Below are positions 1-11,700 of a stretch of DNA of 64,000 nt, in pieces. The stretch is taken from positions 3,379,501 through 3,443,500 of the forward strand of contig NZ_CP081966.1 of the NCBI RefSeq assembly GCF_019823065.1, read 5' to 3'. The position numbers and the translations under genes were made by a program. The notes beneath the pieces are model-generated. The model searched no databases. It saw nothing but the letters and a program-made list of their open reading frames with translations, and had not been told where the DNA came from. The stretch is from Pseudomonas mosselii. GTDB lineage: Bacteria > Pseudomonadota > Gammaproteobacteria > Pseudomonadales > Pseudomonadaceae. The first letter of the stretch is position 1, and every line of letters starts with the position of its first letter.

Positions 1-1
1 C

Positions 2-643
2 AGTTACAGCGAAGCGGCGCAGATGCCGCTTTCGGTTTTGCCGGGGGGCGCGGTGATCTACAAGCCCATCCAAAGCATCCGCGAGCGCAAGTTCGCCGAC
101 CTGGTGCAACAGAAGACCGATTTCAGTTGCGGCGCCGCGGCGCTGGCAACCATCCTGCGCCAGGCCTACTGGCTGGACGTGGACGAACACACGATCATCG
201 AGGGCATGCTGGCCCACGCCGACCAGGACCTGGTCAAGGTCCAGGGTTTCTCGATGCTCGACATGAAACGCTACGTGGAAAGCCTCGGCATGCGTGCCCG
301 CGGCTACCGGGTCGCCGCCGACACCCTGAGCAGCGTGCGCATCCCCGTGGTGGTGTTGATGGACATCCGTGGCTACAAGCACTTCGTGGTCATGCAACGG
401 GTCGACAAGGGCTGGGTCTACATCGGTGACCCGGTGCTCGGCCACAAACGCTACAAGGTCGAAGACTTCCTCAAGGGCTGGAACGGCATCATCTTCGCCG
501 TGATCGGCCAGGGCTACGACAAGACCAATGCCTTGCTCGACCCGCCCCTGCCACTGAGCGCCAAGGATCGCATCAATTCCTTCACCCCGGTCAAGGACGC
601 CGAACTGATGGACTTCGGCTTCATTCGCAGCGACTTCTTCTAA
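2..643 (+). CDS. fapD: FapD, C39-family cysteine peptidase of the functional amyloid (Fap) operon, 5' end cut by the window
   Basis: A papain-like C39 peptidase. The motif QQKTDFSCGAA carries the catalytic Cys (codon 128-130), KHFVV supplies the His (380-382) and GDP the Asp (428-430). The reading frame is open to the first base of the window, and the usual signal peptide is missing, so the Met at 23 is probably internal and the gene begins upstream. In Pseudomonas Fap operons (fapABCDEF) FapD is a periplasmic peptidase needed for export of the amyloid subunits. The fapE and fapF genes directly downstream (33-bp gap, same strand) fix the identity. fapA, fapB and fapC would lie left of the window. 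Confidence 0.88.
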   Translation, partial: SYSEAAQMPLSVLPGGAVIYKPIQSIRERKFADLVQQKTDFSCGAAALATILRQAYWLDVDEHTIIEGMLAHADQDLVKVQGFSMLDMKRYVESLGMRARGYRVAADTLSSVRIPVVVLMDIRGYKHFVVMQRVDKGWVYIGDPVLGHKRYKVEDFLKGWNGIIFAVIGQGYDKTNALLDPPLPLSAKDRINSFTPVKDAELMDFGFIRSDFF

Positions 644-676
644 CGATAATCGAGCGCAACGCGTCGGGAGCATCCC

Positions 677-1414
677 ATGAAGACTGCAGCCTGGCTTACC
701 CTGATCTGCCTGGCCACCGCCTTGCCCATCCAGGCAGAGACGTTCAAGCCCATTGAACTGAAGGATCAGGAGTTGGCGAACCTGCGCGGTCGCTATGTGT
801 TGCCAGGGCGCATCATCAGCTTCGGCGTGGTGATGACCAGCACTTGGCAGAACGCCAACGGCGATGTCATCGGCGCCAGGACCTCGATGCAGGTGCAACA
901 GTCGACCATCAAGCCGCAGTTCTATGTGTCCATGATCGACGAGAAAGGCACCGGCTCGTCCAGCGCCAAGGGCACCGGCACCATTACCGGTGGCGCAGGC
1001 CTGAACACCACCGTCGGCGTAACTCAGGTCGTGCGCGCGGCCGGGGACAACAACACGGCCAACAACAACGTCGACATCAGCGTCACCAAGGCCAACCAGG
1101 TGCCCGAAACGCCGCAGCAAGGCCAACTGCTTGCCGCCGGTTCCACACTGGTCGGCAGCAACGCTGCCGGCTCCCTGAGCGTCTCTGCGAGCGGAACGGG
1201 CGTGCAGCTGAACGTGGTGGCCAACAACAACCAGGGCAGCACCCTGCAGCAGATCGCCCAAGGCGGCTTGATGCAAAACGCCACGCTGCTCGGCAGCGGC
1301 AACCAGGTCAGCAACCTCACCTCGCTGAACGTCGTGCTGCGCGACCATGTGCCCGCCGCCGCGCTGAACGGCAATCTTGACCAGCTCAAAGGTCTTCGCG
1401 CACTCGGATACTGA
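677..1414 (+). CDS. fapE: FapE, minor amyloid-associated secreted protein
   Basis: 245 residues. A clear signal peptide is followed by a likely AxA-type cleavage site near residues 18-20 (IQAETF). The mature part is rich in Gly, Asn, Ser, Thr and Gln, with runs such as NNNTANNN and GTGTITGG, as expected of an extracellular amyloid component. No cysteine is left after the signal peptide. Position between fapD and fapF, 33 bp after fapD and 45 bp before fapF, matches the conserved fapABCDEF order. FapE is known as a minor fibre component exported through FapF. Identity comes from composition and synteny, since the sequence itself has no catalytic motif. Confidence 0.85.
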   Translation: MKTAAWLTLICLATALPIQAETFKPIELKDQELANLRGRYVLPGRIISFGVVMTSTWQNANGDVIGARTSMQVQQSTIKPQFYVSMIDEKGTGSSSAKGTGTITGGAGLNTTVGVTQVVRAAGDNNTANNNVDISVTKANQVPETPQQGQLLAAGSTLVGSNAAGSLSVSASGTGVQLNVVANNNQGSTLQQIAQGGLMQNATLLGSGNQVSNLTSLNVVLRDHVPAAALNGNLDQLKGLRALGY

Positions 1415-1459
1415 TCTACGCTGAGTCTCATCTTTGTAGTCAGAAGGGACGGCTAACCC

Positions 1460-2740
1460 ATGCAACGATCGTTGACGTTCAGAGCTGTAGTTTGTTTGAG
1501 TACATTGGCCCCTGCGACAATGCTTTACGCAGCTCCGGACCCTCAGGTCGAGGCACTGAAGCAAGAACTGCGCGAGCTGAAACAACGTTACGAAGCCCAG
1601 CAGAATGCCTTGATGGTGCTTGAGCAGCGCGTCCGTCAAGTCGAGGAAACCCCGGCGGCACCCCCGCCCAAGCGACTGACCAAGTCACCCTCGACACCGG
1701 CCAAAGGCGCGCAGACCGTGGCTTCCGGTGCTCCGGGGAGCAGTGGCAGCTCCTACGGCCAGTCGCTCAAGGATGATTCGGAGCCCGCGCAAAGCGTTTC
1801 CAACCTGTATGACGAGGCCAGTGGATTCTTCGGTGGCGGCAAGTTCAGCGTCGAGACCGGGATTACCTACACGCACTACGATACCCGTGCGCTGACGCTC
1901 AATGGTTTCCTCGCCCTCGACTCGATCTTCCTCGGCAACATCAACCTCGACCGGATCAAGGCGGACAACTGGACCCTGGACCTGACCGCCCGCTACAACA
2001 TGGATCAACGCTGGCAGTTCGATATTAACGTACCCATCGTTTATCGCGAATCGACCTATTCCTCCGGCGGCGCCGGTGGTGCCGGGCCGGTCACCTCCGA
2101 TGCAACGGTCACCCGCGACCCGACCATCGGCGACGTCAACGTTGGCGTGGCCTACAAGTTCCTCGACGAGTCGGAGAACCTGCCCGACGCAGTCGTCACC
2201 CTGCGGGTCAAAGCCCCTACCGGCAAGGACCCCTATGGCATCAAGCTGGTCGAAGACCCTACCAACAACAACCTGTCGGTGCCCGAGAGCCTGCCGACCG
2301 GCAACGGCGTCTGGGCGATCACGCCGGGTATCTCGCTGGTCAAGACCTTCGACCCGGCCGTGCTGTTCGCCAGCCTGTCCTACACCTACAACATGCAGGA
2401 TTCGTTCAGCGACATCAGCCCCCAGGTCAACAGCAAGGTCAAAGGTGACGTGAAACTGGGTGACTCCTGGCAGATCGGCGGCGGTATCGCCTTTGCCCTG
2501 AACGAACGGATGAGCATGTCGTTCTCGGTCACCGACCAGTTTGCCCGCAAGAGCAAGATCAAGCCCGATGGCGGCGACTGGCAGTCGATCACCAACAGCG
2601 ACTACAACGCCGCCAACTTCAACGTCGGCCTGACCTTCGCCGCCACCGACAACCTGACCATCGTCCCCAACCTGTCCATCGGACTGACCGAGGATGCACC
2701 GGACTTTTCGTTCAGCCTGAAATTCCCCTACTACTTCTGA
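1460..2740 (+). CDS. fapF: FapF, outer-membrane amyloid secretion pore
   Basis: 426 residues with a signal peptide (residues 1-25). A heptad-like coiled coil follows at about residues 28-63 ([15 protein letters not shown]), then a Pro/Ser/Gly-rich linker to about residue 115. The rest is a C-terminal beta-barrel of alternating aromatic/polar strands ending in FPYYF, the terminal-Phe signature of outer-membrane barrels. This matches the known FapF architecture: a trimeric 12-strand barrel gated by an N-terminal coiled coil that passes FapB and FapC to the surface. It is last in the operon and is followed by a GC-rich hairpin. Confidence 0.9.
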   Translation: MQRSLTFRAVVCLSTLAPATMLYAAPDPQVEALKQELRELKQRYEAQQNALMVLEQRVRQVEETPAAPPPKRLTKSPSTPAKGAQTVASGAPGSSGSSYGQSLKDDSEPAQSVSNLYDEASGFFGGGKFSVETGITYTHYDTRALTLNGFLALDSIFLGNINLDRIKADNWTLDLTARYNMDQRWQFDINVPIVYRESTYSSGGAGGAGPVTSDATVTRDPTIGDVNVGVAYKFLDESENLPDAVVTLRVKAPTGKDPYGIKLVEDPTNNNLSVPESLPTGNGVWAITPGISLVKTFDPAVLFASLSYTYNMQDSFSDISPQVNSKVKGDVKLGDSWQIGGGIAFALNERMSMSFSVTDQFARKSKIKPDGGDWQSITNSDYNAANFNVGLTFAATDNLTIVPNLSIGLTEDAPDFSFSLKFPYYF

Positions 2741-2748
2741 GCCACCAA

Positions 2749-2770
2749 CCGGGCCCGATCCAGGGCCCGG
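2749..2770 (+). terminator. Hairpin after fapF, putative terminator of the fap operon
   Basis: Perfect 8-bp stem CCGGGCCC / GGGCCCGG with a 6-nt loop, starting 9 bp after the fapF stop. The following sequence (gatttggttaccggtttt) has T-rich patches but no clean U-tract, so intrinsic termination is plausible, not certain. Confidence 0.55.
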
Positions 2771-2869
2771 GATTTGGTTACCGGTTTTGTAGCGTCCAAC
2801 TTTCCCGGCATCGGCCTGTTATCATCGCGCACAGTTTTGTGACGATTTAATGGCAATAAGGAAAGTTTC

Positions 2870-5065
2870 GTGAACAACCTGCTCGGTCACCCTCGCGCCC
2901 GCCTTGCCACGCTGGCAATCCTGGTGCTGGTGATTCCGCTGACCGCGCGCGCCCTGCTGGGCTGGTCCAACCCCTTCGGCTACCTATCGGACCTCGCCAT
3001 CGGCAGCCTGCTTTTGCTGCTTGCCCATCGTCGCTCCTGGTGGCTGGCCTTGCCGCTGCTGTTGGCCTGGGGTGGCCTGTGGGTGGCATCCGCCGAGCTG
3101 GTCAGTGCCGTCGGCCGACTGCCCACGGTCGACGACCTGGCCTATCTGGTCGACCCGCAGTTCATGGAGAACTCCACCGCCGGCGCCCTGGCCCATGCCT
3201 GGCTGCCCGCCCTGCTGGTCGCCGGTCTTGGCGCCTGGCTGGCGAGCGTATGGCGATCCCCCGTCGGCACGCCATTGCCACGGCGACTCTGGGCCGTGCC
3301 CCTGGCGTTGTTCGGGCTGCACTGGGGCGGCCAGCAGTTGGCCCCTTCGGACGCCGACCAATGGCGTCAGTACGGTCTCACCCACCAGGCGCTGTCGGCG
3401 GCGGTGGGCAAGTTCCAGCACCAGGCCTTGAGCGGCCTGGGCCATGTGCCGGCGGTCACGGCGCTGTCCACTGCCGGTCTGACCCAGTCTGATCTCAATG
3501 GCGTCAAGCTGCTGGACGCCCCGGGCAAGGCGCGCAACCTGCTGATCATCACCGTCGAGGGCATCCCCGGCGCCTACCTGCGCCCCAACCGCGAGGCACT
3601 CGGCAGCCGCTTCCAGCAGGAGCTGATGCCGCGGCTCAGCCAGTGGGCCGAGCGCGGCATGAACACCCCTGACTATGTGCTGCACACCCACCAGACCATT
3701 CGCGGGCTCTACGCGATGCTCTGCGGCGACTACGACAAGCTGGCCAACGGCACGCCCAAGGGCGTCGAACTGCTGACCCAGCAGCAGCGCAACCAGGCGT
3801 GCCTGCCGGCCCAGCTGCGCGAGGCCGGCTTCGCCACCCATTACCTGCAGGGCGCTGGGCTGCGCTTCATGGCCAAGGACCGAATCATGCCGCATATCGG
3901 CTTCGACGCGGTGCATGGCCAAGAGTGGTTCGCCAACGACAACTACCTGGAATTCCCCTGGGGCAAGGACGACCGCGCCTTCTTCGAAGGTGCGCTCGAC
4001 TATGTCGGCGAGCTGCGCAAGCAACCACAACCCTGGATGCTCACCCTGCTCACGGTCGGCACTCACCAGCCCTACTCGGCGCCTGATGCCTATCTGCAAC
4101 GCTTCGATACGCCCAAGCAGGCCGCAGTGGCCTACCTTGACGATGCACTGGGTGGCTTCCTCGACAGCCTCGAGAAACAGGGCGTGCTGCAAGACACCCT
4201 GGTGATCGTCACCTCGGACGAGTCGCACGGCATCGATGGCGTGCGCCTGGCCTCGGCCTGGGGCTTCAACCTCACACTGGCGCCGGAGCAGGCCCAGCTA
4301 CCCAGGCTCAAGCAGGGCACCTACGGCCACATTGACCTGAGCACCTCCCTGCTCGACTATTTCGCCCTGCCGATTCCGGCAGCCCTGGGCGGACGCTCGC
4401 TGTACCGCGACTACGACAGCGGCCGCGAGATGATCTCCTACACCAACGGCATGCTGCGCTACCACGACGGCCAGGGCACCCTCAGCGAGTGCGACTTCCA
4501 GCAACGCTGTCGGCGCTATGCCAGCAGTGGATTCATTGCGGACCAGGCCCAGTTCCTTGGCCGTGGCGAGGACAGCCTAGGACCGCAACTCAATCTGCTC
4601 GCCGCCAACCTCGACCAGTCGCTGCTGCAGACCCCGCTCAACCTGCGCTACCAGTTCGGTGGGCCCTCGCCCATCGCCTTGGCTGAGCGCATCAAGGATG
4701 ACTGGGCGGACAACCTGATCGGCGCGCAATACCTGGAGATGCCCGAGGGGTCGCGTACCCGTGTGCGACTGAAGGTGCGGGCGCTGGATCCCCGCCATGC
4801 GGCGTATATCCGCCTCAAGGCCAAGGAACTGGAGCAGGACGTGCAGCTCGGGCTGCCCGAAGAGATCCGCGTGACGGCTGATGAACCGTTGGAAATGGCG
4901 TTCGACTTCGACAACCCAACCGTGCGCAAGGCGTTTTCCTTCCATCTGCTGGGGTATGGCGGGGGCGAGGTGGAAGTCAGCGATTTCAGCGTGATTACCG
5001 CGCTGCCAGATGAGCCGGAGATGGTGGATGAGCTGGCGGACGGGCATCTTGCCCAGTCGAGCTGA
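2870..5065 (+). CDS. LTA-synthase-like membrane sulfatase / phosphoglycerol transferase family protein
   Basis: 731 residues. It starts at a GTG with a good Shine-Dalgarno (AAGGAA, 7 nt upstream). Residues 1-170 hold several hydrophobic membrane segments. An alkaline-phosphatase-superfamily sulfatase domain then covers about residues 218-510: the metal ligand region IITVEG, the nucleophile Thr276 in HTHQTIRG, and TSDESHG (Asp450, His453) near the end. A beta-rich C-terminal extension (about 550-731) follows. Proteins of this LtaS/MdoB/EptA-like group transfer phosphoglycerol or phosphoethanolamine to envelope glycans, with the catalytic domain in the periplasm. The acceptor here is unknown. 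It is transcribed toward the sigma-54 regulator; the two stops are 6 bp apart. Confidence 0.75.
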   Translation: MNNLLGHPRARLATLAILVLVIPLTARALLGWSNPFGYLSDLAIGSLLLLLAHRRSWWLALPLLLAWGGLWVASAELVSAVGRLPTVDDLAYLVDPQFMENSTAGALAHAWLPALLVAGLGAWLASVWRSPVGTPLPRRLWAVPLALFGLHWGGQQLAPSDADQWRQYGLTHQALSAAVGKFQHQALSGLGHVPAVTALSTAGLTQSDLNGVKLLDAPGKARNLLIITVEGIPGAYLRPNREALGSRFQQELMPRLSQWAERGMNTPDYVLHTHQTIRGLYAMLCGDYDKLANGTPKGVELLTQQQRNQACLPAQLREAGFATHYLQGAGLRFMAKDRIMPHIGFDAVHGQEWFANDNYLEFPWGKDDRAFFEGALDYVGELRKQPQPWMLTLLTVGTHQPYSAPDAYLQRFDTPKQAAVAYLDDALGGFLDSLEKQGVLQDTLVIVTSDESHGIDGVRLASAWGFNLTLAPEQAQLPRLKQGTYGHIDLSTSLLDYFALPIPAALGGRSLYRDYDSGREMISYTNGMLRYHDGQGTLSECDFQQRCRRYASSGFIADQAQFLGRGEDSLGPQLNLLAANLDQSLLQTPLNLRYQFGGPSPIALAERIKDDWADNLIGAQYLEMPEGSRTRVRLKVRALDPRHAAYIRLKAKELEQDVQLGLPEEIRVTADEPLEMAFDFDNPTVRKAFSFHLLGYGGGEVEVSDFSVITALPDEPEMVDELADGHLAQSS

Positions 5066-5071
5066 GGTCAG

Positions 5072-6397
<1,326 letters not shown>

Positions 6398-6730
6398 GAC
6401 CTTTCCTTGGCGCCAGATTTTGGTTTTTTATCTATAAACAGTCAGTTGCGACGCCCGAATTAACAGTAGCAATGAACTTGACGCTCCCCACTACCGTTGG
6501 TCAGCCCGGTAAGAACTGCGCATGCCACGCCGGGAATTTTCCAACTCGATTACCGTCATAGGCGCGATGGACAGGTAGGGAAACATCGCCGATTTAAAAA
6601 ATTTTCAACGGTCATGTGACTTGAACCCTGACCTGGAGCATCAGTACGAATAACCCCGCGCTGTACACTTTTGTGGAATAACACCGCGGCACTTTATTTC
6701 GCTGTTTGGGACCATGAGAGAGACCGAACC
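6398..6730. other. Intergenic promoter region between the sigma-54 regulator and the 88-residue gene
   Basis: About 330 bp without a credible gene. The left part is comparatively AT-rich (tttttatctataaaca at about 6424) and probably carries the promoter of the leftward sigma-54 regulator. The right part leads to the 88-residue gene. No repeat, operator dyad or small-RNA signature could be supported. Confidence 0.5.
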
Positions 6731-6997
6731 ATGAACGCCCCGCTCCGTGTCAACGAAGCACTGCTGATCGCCGACCACGCCTTCGAACCCTTCCAGTGCG
6801 TAGCCTGGGATGCCCCTAACGGTACTGGTGAACTGAGCCTGGCAGTGATCGACCGGACCAGCACCCGTATCGGCAGCAAGCAAGTGTCCTCGCGCGTCTA
6901 TTCCGACCCCGCGCAATGGGCCAGCCTGATCGAGGAAGTGCGCGCCGAACTGTCCGGCAAAGGTTACGACCTGCAACCCTGGTCGATGCCGAAGTAA
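6731..6997 (+). CDS. Conserved small hypothetical protein (88 aa)
   Basis: 88 residues from an ATG preceded by gagagagaccg. A TTG start 60 bp upstream is in frame but gives an unlikely extension. The protein is soluble, with no signal peptide, membrane segment or cysteine pair; it contains FQCVAWDAPNGTGELSLAVIDR and ends in LQPWSMPK. The alternating hydrophobic pattern suggests a small alpha/beta fold. It is followed 15 bp downstream by a strong hairpin, so it seems to be a monocistronic unit. I do not recognise a family and infer no function. Confidence 0.65.
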   Translation: MNAPLRVNEALLIADHAFEPFQCVAWDAPNGTGELSLAVIDRTSTRIGSKQVSSRVYSDPAQWASLIEEVRAELSGKGYDLQPWSMPK

Positions 6998-7012
6998 AAG
7001 AGCACGGTACTG

Positions 7013-7037
7013 CAAGTGCGTGGCCACCACGCACTTG
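7013..7037 (+). terminator. Strong hairpin after the 88-residue gene
   Basis: Perfect 11-bp stem CAAGTGCGTGG / CCACGCACTTG with a 3-nt loop, 15 bp after the stop codon at 6997. A short tgcaagtttc follows. Likely an intrinsic terminator that also separates the gene from the convergent cobalamin arm. Confidence 0.6.
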
Positions 7038-7100
7038 TGCAAGTTTCCCCACATTCGGGGATAACTTGGTCAATTGCGACATCCTGTCGCAGTTACATCC

Positions 7101-7745
7101 TTATTTGATCACCGCGAACTGCTCGATATGCCGATAGTCGGCCTGCAGTTGTTCGGCAAGTTGGCGTGCCCGGCCAATGCGCACCGCCGCTGTTTCCATA
7201 TCCACCAGCAATGTGCTGCAAGGTAGCGGTTGCAACGCCGCACCCTGTTGCAGGCGGCCATCGGTCAACACCAGGCAGCGCTGGGTTTCATGGGGAAAGC
7301 GCTTGCGCCGGGCCAACAACCACTGACGTGCCTCCTCCAGTGCCGCCGGCAACGGTGTACCACCGCCCGCCCCCAGCGCCTGCAACCAGGGCTGTAACGC
7401 CGCCGAGGCTTTCAGGCCATGGCGTTGCCATTGCGGTCGGTTGCCACTGGCTGTCAGCAAGGCCAGCCGTGCACGCTGACGGTAGGCCTCATCGAACAAC
7501 CCGGTCAGCAGCCCCTTGGCCTGGGCCAGTGCCTGATTGCGCCGGGTCGACGCCGAGGCATCGACGATCACCAGCCACAATTCCGGCGCCTGGGCTTGGC
7601 GCTGCTGCCAACACAGGTCGCGGCGCTGGCGTGGCCGGCCCTTGAGCAAAGTCGCCAACCAGGCGATACGCCCGCTATCGCTGGTGCGCGGGCGGCCCCG
7701 GGAAGACCCCGTCAAATGGCCGACGCGAGGTCTGGCATCCGCCAC
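7101..7745 (-). CDS. vWA-domain protein, ChlD/BchD-like partner of cobaltochelatase
   Basis: 214 residues; the best start is a GTG, since no in-frame ATG fits. A basic N-terminus (1-50) precedes a von Willebrand A domain with the MIDAS motif DASAS (62-66), the Thr of GGGTPLP and LVLTDGR. It resembles the C-terminal integrin-like part of magnesium-chelatase subunit D. It is the last gene of the leftward arm, 23 bp after the ChlI-like ATPase and downstream of cobN, so it probably acts with that ATPase as the D-I motor that helps CobN insert cobalt. It is much shorter than full ChlD because it lacks the AAA-like half. Confidence 0.75.
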   Translation of the reverse strand: MADARPRVGHLTGSSRGRPRTSDSGRIAWLATLLKGRPRQRRDLCWQQRQAQAPELWLVIVDASASTRRNQALAQAKGLLTGLFDEAYRQRARLALLTASGNRPQWQRHGLKASAALQPWLQALGAGGGTPLPAALEEARQWLLARRKRFPHETQRCLVLTDGRLQQGAALQPLPCSTLLVDMETAAVRIGRARQLAEQLQADYRHIEQFAVIK

Positions 7746-7768
7746 CCGATCATGGCGCGAGCGGATGC

Positions 7769-8767
7769 TCAGGGCTTTTTTGCCCAGTTCGGCACCTCGC
7801 GCCGAGCCCCCGTGGCCACCGGCTGGGCAGGCAATGCCCCCCAGTCGCCCTGACCGCCCGGCGCCTCCTGCGCACTCGCCTGCCCGCCAGCCGACGTGGC
7901 CTGGGGTGGCGGCGCCTCGGTGCGGCGCCGATGACGCAGGGCAAACTCGGCAACCGCCTGCACATCCGCCTCCTCGATCACCGTGTTACCCCGCCAGGCG
8001 GCATGGGCCCGCGCTGCGCGCAACCAGACCAGGTCGGCGCGCAGGCCGTCCACGCCAGCGGCGAAGCAGCGTTCGGTAATCCAGGCCAGGGCCTGGTCGT
8101 CCAGGGCGATCGATGCCAAGCGCTCACGCGCCGACCGACAGCGCTCGCGCAACGCCGCCTGCTGCTCGGCCCACAGTTCGCAGAACGCCTGCGAATCGCT
8201 GTCGAAGGCCAGCCGGCGCCGAATGATCTGCTGACGCGCCTGCGGCGCTGGCAAACCTTCCAGGGCCACGTTGAGGCCAAAACGGTCGAGCAACTGCGGA
8301 CGCAGCTCGCCCTCCTCCGGGTTCATGGTGCCGATCAGCACGAAGCGGGCGGCATGCCGATGGGAAATGCCGTCGCGCTCGATGCGGTTGGTGCCGCTGG
8401 CGGCCACATCCAGCAGCAGGTCCACCAGGGGATCGGGCAACAGGTTGACTTCATCGACGTACAACACCCCACCGTCAGCATGGGCCAGCACGCCCGGCGA
8501 GAACCGTGCCTGGCCCTGGCCGAGGGCGGCATCCAGGTCGAGGGTGCCAACCAGGCGCTCCTCGGTGGCTCCCAGCGGCAGGGTCACGAACGGACCGTCG
8601 CCAAGCAGATCGGCCAAGCCCCGGGCCAGGGTGCTCTTGGCCATGCCACGCGGGCCTTCGATCAGCACGCCGCCGATCTTCGGGTCGATGGCGGTCAGGC
8701 ACAGGGCCAGCTTGAGGTCGTCGGCGCCAACCACGGCGGCCAGGGGGAATTGCACGGGTTCACTCAT
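7769..8767 (-). CDS. AAA+ ATPase, ChlI/BchI-like subunit of the cobalt chelatase
   Basis: 332 residues. Walker A GPRGMAKS (38-45), Walker B GGVLYVDEVN (98-107) and the MoxR/ChlI-style insert RIERDGISHRH are all visible, with the sensor stretch LIGTMNPEEGELRPQLLDRFG after them. The C-terminal 35 residues are a Pro/Ala/Gly-rich tail. In magnesium chelatase the I subunit forms ATP-driven rings that work with D and H. Here the H-like partner is CobN, whose stop lies 2 bp before this start. Pseudomonas uses this ChlI/ChlD type in place of the CobS/CobT pair of Rhizobiales. Probably cotranscribed from the cobW riboswitch. Confidence 0.82.
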   Translation of the reverse strand: MSEPVQFPLAAVVGADDLKLALCLTAIDPKIGGVLIEGPRGMAKSTLARGLADLLGDGPFVTLPLGATEERLVGTLDLDAALGQGQARFSPGVLAHADGGVLYVDEVNLLPDPLVDLLLDVAASGTNRIERDGISHRHAARFVLIGTMNPEEGELRPQLLDRFGLNVALEGLPAPQARQQIIRRRLAFDSDSQAFCELWAEQQAALRERCRSARERLASIALDDQALAWITERCFAAGVDGLRADLVWLRAARAHAAWRGNTVIEEADVQAVAEFALRHRRRTEAPPPQATSAGGQASAQEAPGGQGDWGALPAQPVATGARREVPNWAKKP

Positions 8768-8769
8768 GT

Positions 8770-11700
8770 TCAGCTGTCTTCCTCGCCGGCGAGCAACTGC
8801 TGCTCGAGACTTTCACGATAGTCGCCCGGCTCCTGCCACAACCCGCGCTGCTGGGCTTCCAGCAGGCGTTCGGTGAGGTCGCGCAGGGCTTCGGGGTTGT
8901 GCTCGCGCATGAAATCGCGGGTGGTCGGGTCGAGCACATAGGCATCGGCCAGCCCTTGGTAATGATGATCGTCGATCAGGTGGGTGGTGGCGTCGAAGGC
9001 GAACAGGTTGTCGACCGTGGCCGCCAGCTCGAACGCGCCTTTATAGCCGTGACGCTTGGCACCGTCGATCCACTTGGGGTTGAGCGCCCGGGCACGGATC
9101 ACCCGGTTGAGTTCTTCCTTGAGGGTGCGCACCCGGGGCCGGTCGGCCTGGCTGTGGTCGCCGTGGTAGCTGGCCCGCGAGGTGCCGGCCAGGGTTTCGG
9201 CAGCCGCCAGCATGCCGCCTTGAAACTGGTAGTAATCGTTGGAGTCAAGCAGGTCGTGCTCGTGGTTGTCCTGGTTCTGCAGCACCGCCTGGACCTGGGC
9301 CAGGCGCTGGACGAACGCGGCGCGGGCCGGGGTGCCTTCGTCAGCGACGCCGTAGGCGTAGCCACCATGGTTGAGGTAGACCTCGGCCAGATCGTCGCGA
9401 CTGTGCCACAGGCGACCATCGATAGCGTTCTGCACACCCGCCCCGTAGGCGCCAGGTTTGGCACCAAACACCCGCCAACCGGCCTGTCGCGCTGCCTGCT
9501 CGGCCTCGACTCCGGCCTCGAGCAGCGCTTGGCGCTCGGCGCGCACCCGCGCGGCCAGTGGATTCTGGTCGTCCGGTTCGTCCAGCGCCGCCACCGCCTG
9601 CACGGCGGCGTCGAACAGGCGGATCAGGTTGCCGAAGGCATCGCGGAAAAAACCCGATACCCGCAGCGTCACGTCCACCCGCGGCCGGTCGAGCAGGCTC
9701 AGCGGCAGGATCTCGAAGTCATCGACCCGTTGGCTGCCGGTGGCCCACACCGGGCGCACGCCCATCAGCGCCATGGCCTGGGCGATATCGTCGCCGCCGG
9801 TGCGCATGGTCGCCGTGCCCCACACCGACAGGCCCAACTGACGCAGGTGATCGCCGTGATCCTGCAGATGGCGCTCAAGGATCAGGTTGGCCGAGGCGAA
9901 CCCCAGGCGCCAGGCCGTGGCGGTGGGCAGGTTGCGCACATCGACGGTATAGAAGTTGCGCCCGGTGGGCAGCACGTCCAGGCGGCCGCGGCTGGGCGCG
10001 CCGCTGGGCCCGGCCGGGACGAAACGCCCGGCCAGGGCCGCCAGCAGGCCATCGATCTCGGCGCCGCCGCAGGCATCGAGGTCGGGCGCGACCTGCTCGA
10101 TGAGCGTGCGCAGCACCGCGCGCACCGCCTCCCATTGCGCCTCGTCCGGCAGCGCCACCGTGCCCATCTGGGCCTGCTCGATCAATGACAACGCCAGCAA
10201 CTCCAGGCGCTCGCGAGTATCGCCACAGGTTCGCCAGAGGCTGGCGTCGAGTTGCGTCAGCAGGTCCGGGCGCGGCCCTTCCCAGGCCTGCCCCAGGTCG
10301 CAATCCAGCGGATCGAAGCCCAGCGCCAACGCCTTGGCCAGCTCGCGGATCAGGCTGGCGTTACCGCCCCTGCCATCGCCCCGCGCCACCCGCAGCAACG
10401 CCAGCAGCGTATCGCTGCGCAAACGCCCCTGCGGCGACTGGCCGAACACGTGCAGGCCGTCGCGGATCTGCGATTCCTTCAGGTCGCACAGGTAGGTGTC
10501 CAGCCGCGGCAGCCAGACCGCCGCGTCCTCCATCTGGCCTTCGAGCTGCAGTTCGCGGTCGATATGGTGGGTCTTGACCAGTTCGAGGATGTCACGTTGC
10601 AGCTCGCGGGCACGGCGTGGGTCGAGCAACTGCGCCTCGTAGTATTCATCGGCCAGTTGCTCCAGGTGGCGCAGCGGGCCGTAGGTCTCGGCACGGGTCA
10701 ACGGCGGCATCAGGTGGTCGATGATGACCGCCTGGGTGCGGCGCTTGGCCTGGGCGCCCTCGCCCGGGTCGTTGACGATGAATGGGTAGATGTTGGGCAA
10801 CGGGCCGAGCAAGGCATCCGGCCAGCACTCGGCGGACAGGCCCACGCCCTTTCCCGGCAGCCATTCCAGGTTGCCATGCTTGCCCACATGGATCACCGCG
10901 TCGGCGGCATAGCCGTTGCGCAGCCAGAAGTGGAACGCCAGGTAGCCATGGGGCGGCACCAGGTCCGGGTCGTGGTATACGGCGCTGTGGTCCACCTGGT
11001 AGCCCCGCGCCGGCTGGATGCCGACGAAGGTCAGGCCGTAGCGCAGGCCGGCAACCATCATGCGCCCACTGCGGAACATCGGGTCCTGCTCGGGCGGCCC
11101 CCAGCGCTCCAGCACGGCGCGTTGGTTGGTCTCGGGCAAGGCGGCAAAGGCGCGCTGGTAATCGGCCAGGGCCAGGCTCTGGGCGCAGGGGCGCTGGTCG
11201 AGATGGTCGAGGTCGTTGGTGACCCCGCCGAGCAACTGGTGAATCAGCTCAGTGCCGGTTTCAGGCAGGCCAGCCACTGGGTAACCCTGCGCCTGCAGGG
11301 CCTCAAGGATATTGAGCGCCGCGCCCGGCGTGTCCAGGCCGACGCCATTGCCGATGCGCCCGTCGCGGGTCGGGTAGTTGGCCAGCACCAGGGCCACGCA
11401 CTTTTCCTGGTTGTCCAGGCGCGCCAGGGTCACCCAGCGCCGTGCCAGTTCGGCGACGAAGTCCATGCGTTCGGGGTGGGCCCGGTAGCAGACCACATCG
11501 GACTGGCTGCGCTCGCTGCGCCAGGCCAGGTCCTTGAAACTCACCGGCCGGGTGATGATACGCCCGTCCAGTTCCGGCAAGGCGATGTGCATCGCCAGGT
11601 CGCGGGCGCCCAGGCCCTGCTCGCTCTGCTCCCAGCCAGGCTGGTTGTCCTGGGCGCAGATCGCCTGCAGCACCGGCACATCGCGGCGCAGCGGACGCAG

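Noticed and set aside
2984..4228. Long open frame on the minus strand inside the sulfatase gene
   Set aside because: Composition is Gln/Gly/Ala/Arg-rich, as expected from antisense reading of GC-rich coding DNA. The plus-strand gene has clear motifs and a good ribosome site.
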